Part shown: in pieces, positions 16,299 through 25,825 of the stretch | Position numbering within the stretch: the first letter of the stretch is position 1 | Layout: each line of letters opens with the position of its first letter | From: Temperatibacter marinus | GTDB lineage: Bacteria; Pseudomonadota; Alphaproteobacteria; Sphingomonadales; Kordiimonadaceae | Reading direction: 5' to 3' | NCBI RefSeq assembly: GCF_031598375.1 | Contig: NZ_CP123872.1 | Span: 620,001-684,000, forward strand | DNA length: 64,000 nt | The notes under the pieces: model-generated | What the model was told of the DNA's origin: nothing | Database searches by the model: none | Seen by the model: only the letters and a program-made list of their open reading frames with translations | Program-made: the position numbers and the translations under genes

Positions 16299-17060
16299 AT
16301 GCAAATTGTAACCATAGCCTCTCAGAAAGGGGGGTCCGGAAAAACAACCCTTGTTGGACATCTCGCTGTTGCAGCCGTCAAAGCAGGGGAAGAGTCTGTC
16401 GCTATTATTGATACAGACCCCCAAGGCAGTCTCACAGACTGGTGGAACGAGCGAGAAGACAGCACCCCCCTTCTCGTCAATAGCAGTGTATCTTATCTGG
16501 CCGATGACATTGAAAAACTAAGAGTAAAAGGCGTTAAACTCCTCATCATTGATACGCCTCCTGCCATAACGACCAGTATTCAATCAGTGATACAGCAATC
16601 AGACCTAGTCCTAATCCCAACACGTCCGAGCCCTCATGATCTGAGAGCTGTTGGTGCGACGGTAGACATGACAGAAAGAGCTGAAAAGCCCCTCATTTTC
16701 ATCATTAATGCTGCTGTCGCCCGCGCAAAATTAACTGTTGAAGCTGCAATCGCACTGTCTCATCACGGTGCTGTTGCGCCGACTATTGTTCATAATAGAC
16801 AAGATTTTGCTGCGAGTATGATCAATGGGAAAACGGCTCTCGAAATCAATAAATCCTCTCGATCAAAAACCGAGATTGAAGCCCTATGGCATTTCATTGA
16901 TGAACGGCTGAAAACAATGACTGTTAAGCCTCTTTTCAGAATTCAAACAAATCGCGCCCTCTTTGGCAAACGGCCTTCTAAATTTAGAGCCGGTCTTTCT
17001 CGGCAATCACCAACGCAAGCAAATGGCGTAAAACCATTGCTGGTCGAAGGGATGAGCTGA
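16299..17060 (+). CDS. ParA/MinD-family ATPase, orphan
   Basis: A 253-residue P-loop ATPase. The deviant Walker A is QKGGSGKTTL, with the signature lysine in KGG, followed by DTDPQGSLTDW (switch I) and LLIIDTPP (Walker B). The family moves plasmids, chromosomes, chemoreceptor arrays or other cargo on the nucleoid or membrane. Its stop overlaps by one base the start of a ribbon-helix-helix gene, so the two are coupled, as ParA is with small DNA-binding partners. No ParB or parS site is nearby and no plasmid genes are seen. The C-terminal 50 residues are basic and not obviously ParA-like. Confidence 0.85.
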   Translation: MQIVTIASQKGGSGKTTLVGHLAVAAVKAGEESVAIIDTDPQGSLTDWWNEREDSTPLLVNSSVSYLADDIEKLRVKGVKLLIIDTPPAITTSIQSVIQQSDLVLIPTRPSPHDLRAVGATVDMTERAEKPLIFIINAAVARAKLTVEAAIALSHHGAVAPTIVHNRQDFAASMINGKTALEINKSSRSKTEIEALWHFIDERLKTMTVKPLFRIQTNRALFGKRPSKFRAGLSRQSPTQANGVKPLLVEGMS

Positions 17061-17353
17061 TGGGTTTTGCGTCCTTGAATAGCACTCTTATTTCTAGATG
17101 CTCACGCACCGCTCACCATCCCTCTGATCCAAGAGAGACGGTCAAAGCTCCCCAGTCTGTAGCTGAGGCTGTAACAGATCTTTTTGCACTGCCCTACACA
17201 CAGAAAGACATGAAAAAGGTCACAGTCCGCATAGATGAACGGTTATTAGCGGCCTTCAAGATACAAGCGATCCTGAGAGGGCAGTCCCAACAAAGCCTTT
17301 TCAGAGAGGCAATAGAGCGACAACTTCTTTCTACGGATTGGCTTAAAAAATAA
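17060..17353 (+). CDS. Ribbon-helix-helix DNA-binding protein coupled to ParA
   Basis: A 97-residue protein with a disordered N-terminal half. Its C-terminal half is MKKVTVRIDERLLAAFKIQA followed by GQSQQSLFREAIERQLL, a beta strand plus two helices as in Arc/MetJ/CopG-like repressors. The start overlaps the ParA stop (TGATG). Such partners often dimerise, bind repeats near their own promoter and stimulate the ATPase. The role here is inferred from coupling. It ends before a terminator shared with secA. Confidence 0.7.
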   Translation: MGFASLNSTLISRCSRTAHHPSDPRETVKAPQSVAEAVTDLFALPYTQKDMKKVTVRIDERLLAAFKIQAILRGQSQQSLFREAIERQLLSTDWLKK

Positions 17354-17376
17354 GACCCTATCGTTGATATAGGGTC
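17354..17376 (-). terminator. Terminator between the RHH gene and secA
   Basis: GACCCTAT/ATAGGGTC arms with a 7-base loop. On the minus strand the stem runs into TTATTTTTTAAG, so it is best suited to end the secA transcript; on the plus strand the following bases are only moderately T-rich. Confidence 0.7.
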
Positions 17377-17387
17377 TCATTCTCTCT

Positions 17388-20198
17388 TTATGATACTTGT
17401 CCGTGGCAATGTTTAAACTTCTTGCCTGATCCACAGGGGCAGGGAGAATTCCGAGGGACCCGTCCCCATGTTTCTGGATCAAGAGGATCCAGCGCTGTTG
17501 CAGAGCGAGAGGCAACGGGGCCTGTCTGAGCAATACTACCGTGACAATGTTTAAACTTCTCACCAGAACCACAGGGGCACGGAGCATTGCGCGGCACATT
17601 TTGGAAAGCTGAACTATCTAAAGCTTCAGGAGCATCGCTGCCGCCTGAAAATAAACTTTCTGCCTCTTCATGAATTTCGTGCGTTTCTCTCTCTTGAGGT
17701 TGGAACATATTCTCTTGAGGCATCCCTTCAAACTGGATGTTTGATAAGACAGAGGTCAATGTTTCCCGTGTATGATTGAGCATGCCCTCAAAAAGTTGAA
17801 AAGCTTCAGATTTATACTCATTCAAAGGATCTTTTTGGGCATAGCCACGCAAGCTTACATTTTGACGGGAGTGATCAAGATTTAGCAAATGCTCCTGCCA
17901 CTCTTGATCCACGATTTGCAGAAGAATGCTCTTTTCAATATTCTGCCACATCTCTTCACCCAAAGCATCTTTCTTCGCTGCCACATGGATATCTGAGGCC
18001 TCAAGCAAGCGTTCTATGAGAACTTCTTCGTCAGCCCCTTCTTCCCTCGCCCAATCGATCACAGGAACAGAAAGTCCTAGTTTCGTTTCAACGTCTACCG
18101 CGAGGCCATCAATATCCCATTGTTCGAAATAGGCTTTTGGTGGAATATGGCGAATAACGACATCTTCGATCACTTCGTGACGCATGTCAGTGACCTCTTC
18201 TGAAACTTGTTCTGATTCCATGATCTCAGCACGCTGTTCATAAATGGCCTTTCGCTGGTCATTCATCACATTGTCGTATTTCACAATATTCTTACGAATA
18301 TCATAATTTCGGGCTTCAACTTTTTGCTGGCTATTTTCAATAGCCTTGTCGATCCAGCGGTGACGGATGGCTTCACCTTCTTCAATACCCAGCGAAACAA
18401 GCATTTTATCAAGTCGCTCTGGGCCAAAGATCCGCATCAGATCATCTTCAAGAGAAAGATAGAATTTAGAGAAGCCAGGATCACCTTGACGCCCACCCCG
18501 ACCGCGTAACTGATTATCGATACGGCGGCTTTCATGACGTTCAGTCCCCATAATGCAGAGGCCACCAGCATCTAATACTTTTTGCTTGTTGGCAGCAATT
18601 TCCTCACGCACTTCTTGGGTAATTTTTGCGATTTTCGCTTCATCTGTCACATCTTTTGTGCGTTCAGCAATTTCCATATCCGCATTACCACCAAGCTGAA
18701 TATCTGTACCTCGGCCAGCCATATTTGTAGCAATCGTAATGGCGCCAGGTCGGCCTGCTTGTGCAACAATATAGGCCTCTTGCTCGTGATAGCGTGCGTT
18801 TAACACTTGGTGCTTAATTTTGCGCGCCTTCAATAAACCTGAAAGCATTTCGGACTTTTCAATAGAGGCCGTCCCCACAAGAATTGGCTGGCCTTTTTCT
18901 TGTACTTCAATGATGTCATTAATGATGGCGTTATGCTTTTCATTCGCTGTTCTATAGAACTCATCATTTTCATCAAGACGCTTCACAGGTAAATTAGTCG
19001 GGATTTCAATGACACCAAGACCATAAATATCGCCGAACTCTTCTGCCTCCGTTGCCGCTGTACCGGTCATACCGGATAATTTTGGATACATCCGAAAATA
19101 ATTCTGGAATGTTATACTCGCAAGCGTTTGGTTTTCAGGTTGAATTTCAACGCCTTCTTTTGCTTCTAATGCCTGGTGTAAACCACCCGAATAGCGACGG
19201 CCAGGCATCATACGTCCTGTATGATCGTCAATGATAACAACCTGACCATTTTGAACAATGTAATCCACATTGTTTTCAAACATCATACGGGATTTTAGAG
19301 CTTGATCCACATGATGGACGATCGCTGTATTTTCGTAATCGTAGAGATTGTCACCTTGAAGCATGCCTGCATCGCGGAGCAATTCCTCTACACGCTCTGT
19401 GCCTTCTTCAGTCAGGCTGATAGACTTGGACTTCTCGTCTTTTTCGTAATGTGCTTCTTCCAGTTTAAGAACGATTGCATCTACGGACTGGTATAGATCG
19501 GTTTTATCTTCCGTTGGTCCAGAAATAATCAGAGGGGTCCGCGCTTCATCCACAAGAATACTATCTACCTCATCAACGATGGAGAAGTTAAAGGCTCTTT
19601 GAACCTGCTCTTCACGGCTAGAGGCCATATTATCCCGCAAATAATCAAAACCAAATTCGTTATTGGTACCATAAGTGATATCTGCAGCGTAAGCATCACG
19701 GCGTTCCTGATGGGTAATTTCGTTTGTAACAACACCTGTCGTTAAGCCAAGCTGACCGTATACTTTGCCCATCCACTCTGCATCACGCTTTGCGAGATAG
19801 TCATTCACTGTCACAACGTGAACACCGTCACCAGATAATGCATTCAAGTAGGCAGCGAGTGTCGCCACAAGGGTTTTCCCCTCGCCTGTACGCATTTCAG
19901 CGATATTGCCTTCATGGAGTGTTATACCGCCAATTAACTGAACATCGTAGTGGCGTTGACCAAGGGCACGCTTTCCAGCCTCTCGAACCGCTGCAAAAGC
20001 CTCTACCAAAAGGTCATCTAATGATTCGCCTTGCTCAATACGGCCACGGAATTCCTGCGACTTGCCTTTCAGCGCTTCATCATCCAGTGCCTCATAATCA
20101 GGCTCTAACGAATTGATGGCATCAATTTTAGGCTGTAATGTACGCAGGTATCGGTCATTGGCTGATCCAAAAAGTCTTTTGACAAGTTTACCCAACAT
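17388..20198 (-). CDS. secA: Preprotein translocase ATPase SecA with two C-terminal SEC-C motifs
   Basis: About 936 residues. The start [12 protein letters not shown] at 20198 matches SecA N termini and has AGGAAT upstream; a longer frame to 20279 exists but lacks support. Walker A is MRTGEGKTL, Walker B is [15 protein letters not shown], and motif VI-type [10 protein letters not shown] is present. SecA drives preproteins through SecYEG and binds SecB and lipids through its zinc-binding tail. That tail is duplicated: [15 protein letters not shown] (C874, C876, C885, H886) and, 46 residues later, [15 protein letters not shown] (C920, C922, C931, H932). Most SecA proteins have one. The promoter lies in the 277-base gap shared with argJ. 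Confidence 0.97.
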   Translation of the reverse strand: MLGKLVKRLFGSANDRYLRTLQPKIDAINSLEPDYEALDDEALKGKSQEFRGRIEQGESLDDLLVEAFAAVREAGKRALGQRHYDVQLIGGITLHEGNIAEMRTGEGKTLVATLAAYLNALSGDGVHVVTVNDYLAKRDAEWMGKVYGQLGLTTGVVTNEITHQERRDAYAADITYGTNNEFGFDYLRDNMASSREEQVQRAFNFSIVDEVDSILVDEARTPLIISGPTEDKTDLYQSVDAIVLKLEEAHYEKDEKSKSISLTEEGTERVEELLRDAGMLQGDNLYDYENTAIVHHVDQALKSRMMFENNVDYIVQNGQVVIIDDHTGRMMPGRRYSGGLHQALEAKEGVEIQPENQTLASITFQNYFRMYPKLSGMTGTAATEAEEFGDIYGLGVIEIPTNLPVKRLDENDEFYRTANEKHNAIINDIIEVQEKGQPILVGTASIEKSEMLSGLLKARKIKHQVLNARYHEQEAYIVAQAGRPGAITIATNMAGRGTDIQLGGNADMEIAERTKDVTDEAKIAKITQEVREEIAANKQKVLDAGGLCIMGTERHESRRIDNQLRGRGGRQGDPGFSKFYLSLEDDLMRIFGPERLDKMLVSLGIEEGEAIRHRWIDKAIENSQQKVEARNYDIRKNIVKYDNVMNDQRKAIYEQRAEIMESEQVSEEVTDMRHEVIEDVVIRHIPPKAYFEQWDIDGLAVDVETKLGLSVPVIDWAREEGADEEVLIERLLEASDIHVAAKKDALGEEMWQNIEKSILLQIVDQEWQEHLLNLDHSRQNVSLRGYAQKDPLNEYKSEAFQLFEGMLNHTRETLTSVLSNIQFEGMPQENMFQPQERETHEIHEEAESLFSGGSDAPEALDSSAFQNVPRNAPCPCGSGEKFKHCHGSIAQTGPVASRSATALDPLDPETWGRVPRNSPCPCGSGKKFKHCHGQVS

Positions 20199-20475
20199 AA
20201 TGGCATTCCTAGTATTTTTTGTCAGTCTACATTCATGATTTGAATGGGCGCACCGAGAGCGGCTACTCACAACAGACATGTCTTTATTAATAATATTTGT
20301 TACAGGGACAGATAAGTGTCTAACCCGCCCATGTCAACGCTTTGGCACCAGTTTATTTATCTTTTATTTGAAACATCGCCCTAAAAGTGGTTATTTAGCC
20401 TTAAAATAACCGTTTGACGCACTTTATAAGCGAGTATATCGCAAAATTGTGACCATAAAATTATAGAGAAAAATC

Positions 20476-21735
20476 ATGAGTACAGACTCGCAAACAGCCT
20501 CCCCAATTTCACCGCTCGCTCCAAAAGAGATGCCAATCCTCCATTCTGTTTCTGGCCTCAAAGTCGGCACAACAGAAACGGGAATGAAATATAAAAACCG
20601 AGATGATTTATTGTTTGTTGAGTTTGATGAAGGAACACAAGTCGCGGGTGTATTTACCCAATCAAAAACACCTGGTGCGCCTGTAGATTGGACCATTAAT
20701 GCCTTAAAGGCGTCTAAGGGACAAGCACGAGCTCTTATTGTAAACGCTGGCAATGCCAATGCTTTCACAGGCAAAGCAGGCCTTCAGACCACTCAAGATA
20801 TTGCAACATCACTCAGCAGAAAAATAAACTGTTCTCGGACGGAAATCTTACAAGCATCCACCGGCGTTATTGGCGAGCCATTAGACCCGCAACCTCTTGT
20901 AACCGGCGTTGAAGACCTCATGGCTAAAGAAGAACAAGGGTTTGAAGCGGCCGCAAAAGCAATTCTGACAACAGACACCTTTCCAAAGGCAGCCTCAGCA
21001 CACCTCTCTATCCATGGATGCCAAACAACAATAACAGGAATTGCAAAAGGATCTGGCATGATCGCGCCAGACATGGCGACAATGCTGGGTTTTATTTTTA
21101 CAGATGCTCGTATTGCGCCTCATGTCCTGCACCAACTATTGCAAGATTATACGGACAAGAGCTTTAACGCCATCACCGTGGACAGTGATACATCTACAAG
21201 TGACATGGTTCTTCTCTTTGCAACAGGTGCATCGGCTGACTACCCAATGATAGCAGACTGCGATGATCCAGCTCTGGATGAGTTTAAGGGGGGTCTACAG
21301 TCTATCATGATTGATCTGGCTCATCAAATTGTGAGAGACGGCGAAGGGGCAACAAAATTTGTCGAAATCGAAGTGACGGGCGCTGAGGACAACCGTGCAG
21401 CAAAAACACTTGCGCTTGCTATGGCGAATAGTCCTCTTGTAAAAACAGCCATTGCTGGAGAAGATCCCAATTGGGGCCGTCTTATTATGGCTGCGGGGAA
21501 ATCCGGTGAACGAGTTGATCGGGATAAAATGAAATTATGGATTGGCGATCAAATGGTTGCCAATGAAGGCGCACGGGTGGCTGGCTATAGTGAAGAGCAG
21601 GCTACCACGCATATGAAAGGCGAGGTAATCCGACTTAAATTAGATGGAGGCACTACCGGCACAGGCACAGCAACAGTCTGGACGTGTGACCTCACCCATG
21701 GCTATATAACAATTAATGCCGACTACCGCTCATAA
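20476..21735 (+). CDS. argJ: Bifunctional glutamate N-acetyltransferase / amino-acid acetyltransferase ArgJ
   Basis: A 419-residue arginine biosynthesis enzyme that moves acetyl from N-acetylornithine to glutamate and may also use acetyl-CoA. The conserved VNAGNANAFTG and KGSGMIAPDMATMLGF segments are present. The chain is expected to cut itself before T202 (in PDMATMLGF), which becomes the catalytic nucleophile. C-terminal EDPNWGRLIMAAGKSG is also typical. It is divergent from secA with a 277-base gap and is followed by a terminator that overlaps its stop codon. Confidence 0.96.
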   Translation: MSTDSQTASPISPLAPKEMPILHSVSGLKVGTTETGMKYKNRDDLLFVEFDEGTQVAGVFTQSKTPGAPVDWTINALKASKGQARALIVNAGNANAFTGKAGLQTTQDIATSLSRKINCSRTEILQASTGVIGEPLDPQPLVTGVEDLMAKEEQGFEAAAKAILTTDTFPKAASAHLSIHGCQTTITGIAKGSGMIAPDMATMLGFIFTDARIAPHVLHQLLQDYTDKSFNAITVDSDTSTSDMVLLFATGASADYPMIADCDDPALDEFKGGLQSIMIDLAHQIVRDGEGATKFVEIEVTGAEDNRAAKTLALAMANSPLVKTAIAGEDPNWGRLIMAAGKSGERVDRDKMKLWIGDQMVANEGARVAGYSEEQATTHMKGEVIRLKLDGGTTGTGTATVWTCDLTHGYITINADYRS

Positions 21736-21760
21736 GGACAGGGTCCTCATGAGCTTTTCT
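21728..21760 (+). terminator. Terminator overlapping the argJ stop codon
   Basis: GCTCAT-AAGGAC / GTCCTC-ATGAGC arms followed by TTTTCTT. The argJ TAA lies inside the left arm. Confidence 0.8.
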
Positions 21761-21874
21761 TGCCTAGCTCGGCATAACCTATTGTAATGTTTAAATTATT
21801 TATTTGGCATGACTTTTGAATATATAGAGTCGTCCTGTTCTTTCAGGAGAGTTAAATTATGCCGGAGAAACATT

Positions 21875-22120
21875 ATGTCTGCAGTCGATTTAAACTTGCA
21901 GTTAAAATTTCTAAATGAACTTGAGGATGCTCTTGCCGATGCTTTAAAGCGTTATAGTGAAGAGACTCCTGAAAAAGTTGCTGAACTGAAATATATGAAA
22001 GGCGAAGTCGATCGGGCGCGCCGCATTGTCTCAGAAAGAATGGTTGAAGAGAGCGTTGATCGCTCACCGTCACGTCGTTCTGCAACTGAACAAGTTCTGC
22101 AAGAAGCTGCTTACAGTTAA
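21875..22120 (+). CDS. Small helical protein of unknown function
   Basis: About 81 residues, almost entirely predicted helix (VDLNLQLKFLNELEDALADALK; TPEKVAELKYMKGEVDRARRIV) and rich in E, R and K, with a serine/arginine stretch near the end. CGGAGA precedes ATG 21875, favouring it over an in-frame ATG at 21809. No family is recognised. Its only notable neighbours are argJ (terminated before it) and the convergent Flp pilin. Confidence 0.6.
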   Translation: MSAVDLNLQLKFLNELEDALADALKRYSEETPEKVAELKYMKGEVDRARRIVSERMVEESVDRSPSRRSATEQVLQEAAYS

Positions 22121-22188
22121 CAACGATCTTTTGACTAAAATGCTCGACTGAAATGAATATTTTGGTCTGTGTCTTTTGGGATATAGGA

Positions 22189-22416
22189 TTATGAACCAGA
22201 CTGATCTGTCGGCCCATTGAGGGTTGTCTCTGTTTGAGTCGCGAGAGAATCAAACATCGCGTTAATCACTTCGGATAGTTTTCCGGATCCTGCCGCTATG
22301 CCCACGGCCATCAAGCCAATTAATATAGCATATTCTATGGACGTCACGCCTTGCATAGACGCCTTCCACTTCATCCATAATCTGAAACTGATTTCCTGCA
22401 TGATTTCTTCTTTCAT
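22189..22416 (-). CDS. Flp-family type IVb pilin
   Basis: A 75-residue protein with a basic leader ending in MQG, then VTSIEYAILIGLMAVGIAA, the hydrophobic helix with glutamate at position 5 typical of Flp/Fap pilins. A prepilin peptidase would cut after the glycine. Flp pilins build tight-adherence (Tad) pili. No tad/cpa assembly genes are in the window, so it may be a distant orphan. There is no strong ribosome site; an in-frame ATG at 22401 is an alternative start. Confidence 0.82.
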   Translation of the reverse strand: MKEEIMQEISFRLWMKWKASMQGVTSIEYAILIGLMAVGIAAGSGKLSEVINAMFDSLATQTETTLNGPTDQSGS

Positions 22417-22506
22417 CTTGTTCGCAGCATAATGTTGGAATGAAAGCTTGTCATGGGATGCGTAAAATCTTATTTATTTTGTATTCTAACAGACAGTGAG
22501 GTCCCC

Positions 22507-22953
22507 ATGACAGATTTGGATTGCCCAGAAGGCTATGTCACCCTTGGTAAACAGTTGCCGACTATTCTAGTCGCAGCGATTGCTTTAATAGATGTGGACG
22601 GGCGTGTGCTCATTGCTCAGCGTCCAGAGGGAAAATCCATGGCAGGTTTATGGGAATTCCCAGGGGGTAAAATAGAAGAAGGTGAATTGCCTGAGGAAGC
22701 CCTAATTCGTGAAGCTAAAGAAGAATTAAATATCGACATAACTGCGTCATGCCTTTCGCCCTTTGCTTTTGCCTCCCATTCCTACGAGAAATTTCACCTC
22801 TTGATGCCTCTTTATCTCTGCCGTAAATGGGATGGCCTTGTTCAGGGTATGGAAGGGCAAGCGACAAAATGGGTGAAAATTTCAGAATTGAACACATATC
22901 CTATGCCCCCCGCAGATGATCCTTTGGTTGCTATGCTCAGAGACTTTTTCTAA
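22507..22953 (+). CDS. mutT: MutT-type Nudix hydrolase (8-oxo-dGTP diphosphatase)
   Basis: About 148 residues. The Nudix box is complete: GGKIEEGELPEEALIREAKEELNI fits GX5EX7REUXEEXGU except for N in place of the last G. Upstream QRPEGKSMAGLWEFPGGKIE matches MutT, which removes 8-oxo-dGTP from the nucleotide pool. ATG 22507 follows GTGAGG; a longer in-frame ATG at 22453 is less likely. The 3' end touches the convergent small membrane protein gene by 4 bases. Confidence 0.85.
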   Translation: MTDLDCPEGYVTLGKQLPTILVAAIALIDVDGRVLIAQRPEGKSMAGLWEFPGGKIEEGELPEEALIREAKEELNIDITASCLSPFAFASHSYEKFHLLMPLYLCRKWDGLVQGMEGQATKWVKISELNTYPMPPADDPLVAMLRDFF

Positions 22954-23174
22954 CGAGAAAAAGGGGACGTCCATGTGGCCCCTGTGGTCACGACAATTAA
23001 GTTGCTCACCAGAACCAGAAAAACGATCAAACACGTGATTTGCACATAGGTTGGATTTATGAGAGGCAATTTCCCCGGTTCATAATTTTTTTGCTGATAA
23101 AGACTGCGCACAAAAAGTAGAATGCAGAGCACCATAATGGGCACCGTTATATATAAGATGCTATAGTCCTGCAT
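22950..23174 (-). CDS. Small two-helix membrane protein
   Basis: About 74 residues with two hydrophobic helices (ILYITVPIMVLCILLFVRSLY; YVQITCLIVFLVLVSNLIVVTTG) joined by a polar loop with KLPLINPTY. ATG 23174 is preferred; a TTG at 23195 would overlap the pheA stop. It lies directly downstream of pheA on the same strand and may be co-transcribed. Function unknown. Confidence 0.65.
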   Translation of the reverse strand: MQDYSILYITVPIMVLCILLFVRSLYQQKNYEPGKLPLINPTYVQITCLIVFLVLVSNLIVVTTGATWTSPFSR

Positions 23175-23191
23175 ATACTCTACTCTCTCAC

Positions 23192-24043
23192 TCAAGCTCT
23201 GGCTTGAGCCTGGGGATAGGTTCCTAAAATAGTCAGCCGACGAGAGAAGATTTGAAGCTCTTCGAATGCACGTGCAACATTATCGTCCGTTGGTGTTCCA
23301 ACGATCTCAGCATAAAATTCTGTAGCCGTGAAACTATCGCTTTCATAATAGCTTTCCAGTTTCGTCATATTCACACCATTGGTTGCAAAGCCACCCAAGG
23401 CCTTATAAAGCGCAGCCGGTAAGTTTTTCACTTCAAAAGTAAAGCTGGTCATCGCTGCGCCGTCAAGCGCACTGACTTCAGAGGGGGTCAGCGCATTTTT
23501 GGATAAAACAACAAACCGCGTTGTATTATTCTCCATATCCTGAATATCAGCCTCTAAGATCTGAAGGTCATAGACATCAGCCGCTAATCGACTAGCGACG
23601 GCACCAAGCGTTGGATCCCCTCTACGGCTCACTTCATGGGCTGAACCTGCCGTATCAGCAAAAGGAACGGGAGTGATGTCGTGGGCACGTAAATACTTGC
23701 GTGTTTGACCTAAGGCCTGAACATGGCTGATGACAGATTTTAAATTTTCTGCCGCTGTATTTTTCCCAGCTAGAAGACAATGACGGATCGATTCGAAATG
23801 TTCATCGATAATTTTCAATTCAGATCCTGGTAAAAGGATATGGATATCTGCGACTCTGCCAGCCGTTGAATTTTCAATGGGGATCATGGCAAGTCTAGCT
23901 TCGCCTTCTCGCACGGCAGCCAATGCGTCTTCAAAACTGGGGCAGGGCATCACATCCATTGTTGGAAGCTTTGCTCTACACGCCATATGTGAATAGGCTC
24001 CTAGCTCTCCTTGAAAGGATACGACATTATTTGGATCCGACAT
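23192..24043 (-). CDS. pheA: Prephenate dehydratase with ACT regulatory domain
   Basis: A 283-residue enzyme that converts prephenate to phenylpyruvate for phenylalanine synthesis. The catalytic part shows VSFQGELGAYSH, the IPIENSTAGRV segment and NTTRFVVLS. An ACT domain follows (TSFTFEVKNLPAALYKALGGFATNGVNMTKLESY) for feedback by phenylalanine. The usual ESRP motif of the ACT domain reads ESYY here, as in some alphaproteobacterial forms. It lacks a chorismate mutase domain, so that activity must be encoded elsewhere. Confidence 0.94.
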   Translation of the reverse strand: MSDPNNVVSFQGELGAYSHMACRAKLPTMDVMPCPSFEDALAAVREGEARLAMIPIENSTAGRVADIHILLPGSELKIIDEHFESIRHCLLAGKNTAAENLKSVISHVQALGQTRKYLRAHDITPVPFADTAGSAHEVSRRGDPTLGAVASRLAADVYDLQILEADIQDMENNTTRFVVLSKNALTPSEVSALDGAAMTSFTFEVKNLPAALYKALGGFATNGVNMTKLESYYESDSFTATEFYAEIVGTPTDDNVARAFEELQIFSRRLTILGTYPQAQARA

Positions 24044-24341
24044 TTTGACACCGACTCTTTCTACATCTTTGTATTTCTTCTTTTAACTGTGTGATTTGTG
24101 ACAGTCTTTGATACTAAGTCAACGCATTTAAGTGAATTAAAGATCGATTTCTGATGATTTTTTACCCTGATTAAGAAAAATTCCATAAAAAAATGCACTT
24201 TAAGGGCATTCATCGTTAAAATCGCCTTGAAAAGACTACCCGACCTCGGCTACATTCCGCCCGTGTTGAAGGCGTGCTTCAAAAGCAGGCTTGTTGAGTT
24301 GGGACAAACAAATAGACCCAACAGTGTAAGGAGACTAACTC

Positions 24342-24923
24342 GTGGATTCTTTTGAGTTTAATAAAATTTCTGCAGCCGTCCTTTCTGGGATTCTGCTGAT
24401 CATGGTTCTTTCAATGGCGTCTGATGTGATTTATTCAAAGCCGACTTCAGATAAACTTGCCTATTCAGTTGAAGTGCCAGAAACAACAGCGGCAGCTGGC
24501 GCAGAAGCAGTGAAAGCCCCTTCACTTGCAGAACTGCTGCAAAATGCGGACATTGGTCGCGGTGAAAAAGAATTTAAAAAATGTGTTGCTTGTCACACAT
24601 CTGCCAAAGGCGAAGCCCACCGCATGGGTCCAAACCTATTTGACATCCTTGGCCGCAAAATGGCCTCAGCTGATGGCTTTGGCGGCTATTCTACCGCACT
24701 TAAGGGCGAAGACCGTGAATGGTCTTACGACTTAATGGATCAGTGGCTGAAAGCACCTAAGTCTGTTGTGAGTGGTACTTCAATGGCTTTTGCAGGTATT
24801 CGCAAGCCTCAGAGTCGTGCAAACCTTATTGCATACTTAAGAACACAAGCAGACACGCCTAAAGATTTACCGGCTGTTGAGGCAGCTGCTGAAGAAGTGG
24901 AAGAAGCCCCTGCTACAGAGTAA
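24342..24923 (+). CDS. Membrane-anchored class I cytochrome c (CycM-like)
   Basis: A 193-residue protein with an uncleaved N-terminal helix (ISAAVLSGILLIMVLSMASDVIY), an alanine/glutamate-rich linker, and one haem domain: CVACH at residues 81-85, HRMGPNLFDILGRK, and SMAFAGI supplying the axial methionine. This layout matches CycM/cytochrome c552 proteins that pass electrons from the bc1 complex to the terminal oxidase. The C terminus is acidic (AAAEEVEEAPATE). It starts with GTG behind AAGGAGA and has its own terminator. Confidence 0.92.
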   Translation: MDSFEFNKISAAVLSGILLIMVLSMASDVIYSKPTSDKLAYSVEVPETTAAAGAEAVKAPSLAELLQNADIGRGEKEFKKCVACHTSAKGEAHRMGPNLFDILGRKMASADGFGGYSTALKGEDREWSYDLMDQWLKAPKSVVSGTSMAFAGIRKPQSRANLIAYLRTQADTPKDLPAVEAAAEEVEEAPATE

Positions 24924-24952
24924 CGCAGCAGAATTTTCTGAGACTAATACTA

Positions 24953-24984
24953 AAAAGACAGTCAACGATGACTGTCTTTTTTTA
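24953..24984 (+). terminator. Terminator of the cytochrome c gene
   Basis: AAAGACAGTC and GACTGTCTTT arms, 6-base loop, then a T-run. It is also usable on the minus strand for the convergent NlpC/P60 gene. Confidence 0.88.
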
Positions 24985-25009
24985 CATGACGACGGTATTT
25001 AGAATTATG

Positions 25010-25825
25010 CTAGATTCGTTTAAAGCCGTGGAAAGGGGTGCCATGCCCTTCACGCCGAACCCAGTCAATGACACTTTCTAAGGGATCAACTGTCACTTTC
25101 ATATGGGTTGCGTTCGCATGTAGCATCAGTTTTTCATCCAACATCATCCCTACATGGCCTGGAAAAAAGGCTAAATCACCTCTTGCTGCATGCTCAACAG
25201 AATGACCCGACCACTCACCCTGCAAATCACTATCTCTATGCAGCTTCACACCACATGCTGCAAAAGACAATTGAATCAGTGCAGAGCAATCTAAACCACT
25301 GCTTGTCTTGCCGCCCCACAAATATGGAGCATGCAGAAATTCTAGTGCAACCGAGACTGGATCTGCCCGCCAGTGCCCTATAGGTCTAACATGTTTGGCA
25401 TAAATATAGGCACCCTCTTCTGTCTGCAAAAACCCATTGACCATTGCATGATCGTTCAGGGTGACGAGACTACCCATGCTAAGATGTTGTGGGTCTGCTG
25501 TCTTTAAATCAGGGGCGCCGTAGAGATGCGCTAAAGGTACAGAGACAAAAAAATTAGGGACCTGCTGATCACAAAGAAAAGCCGTTTCGGTCCACCCTTT
25601 ATACCCATCTGTAAGAGATATGACTTTTGTATACTGACCGTGCACTTCTACTGGAGCAACCGTTTCACCGTAGAGAAGTTGCGTCTCTATTCGCTCTCTA
25701 GCTTGCGGACTTTCATATAGATTAGCAGCAAAAACATTTACAGTCGCTCGCCGTTCATCAGAGGGACATGCCAAACGAGAATCTATGAAGGTGCCAGAAT
25801 TTTCAAAGTAGAGATCAGATGTCAT
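25010..25825 (-). CDS. NlpC/P60-family cell-wall hydrolase (C40 peptidase)
   Basis: About 271 residues. Two SH3-like bacterial domains occupy roughly residues 28-150 (NVFAANLYESP...; VPLAHLYGAPD...). The C-terminal NlpC/P60 domain follows, with nucleophile C180 in GLDCSALIQ, H224 in FPGHVGMML, and H236 in LMLHANATH. Such enzymes cut peptidoglycan stem peptides (gamma-D-Glu to diamino acid). No signal peptide is seen, so it may act on recycled muropeptides in the cytoplasm. The start is uncertain (25825 or ATGs at 25831 and 25834) and overlaps the marR end, so translation is coupled. Confidence 0.87.
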   Translation of the reverse strand: MTSDLYFENSGTFIDSRLACPSDERRATVNVFAANLYESPQARERIETQLLYGETVAPVEVHGQYTKVISLTDGYKGWTETAFLCDQQVPNFFVSVPLAHLYGAPDLKTADPQHLSMGSLVTLNDHAMVNGFLQTEEGAYIYAKHVRPIGHWRADPVSVALEFLHAPYLWGGKTSSGLDCSALIQLSFAACGVKLHRDSDLQGEWSGHSVEHAARGDLAFFPGHVGMMLDEKLMLHANATHMKVTVDPLESVIDWVRREGHGTPFHGFKRI

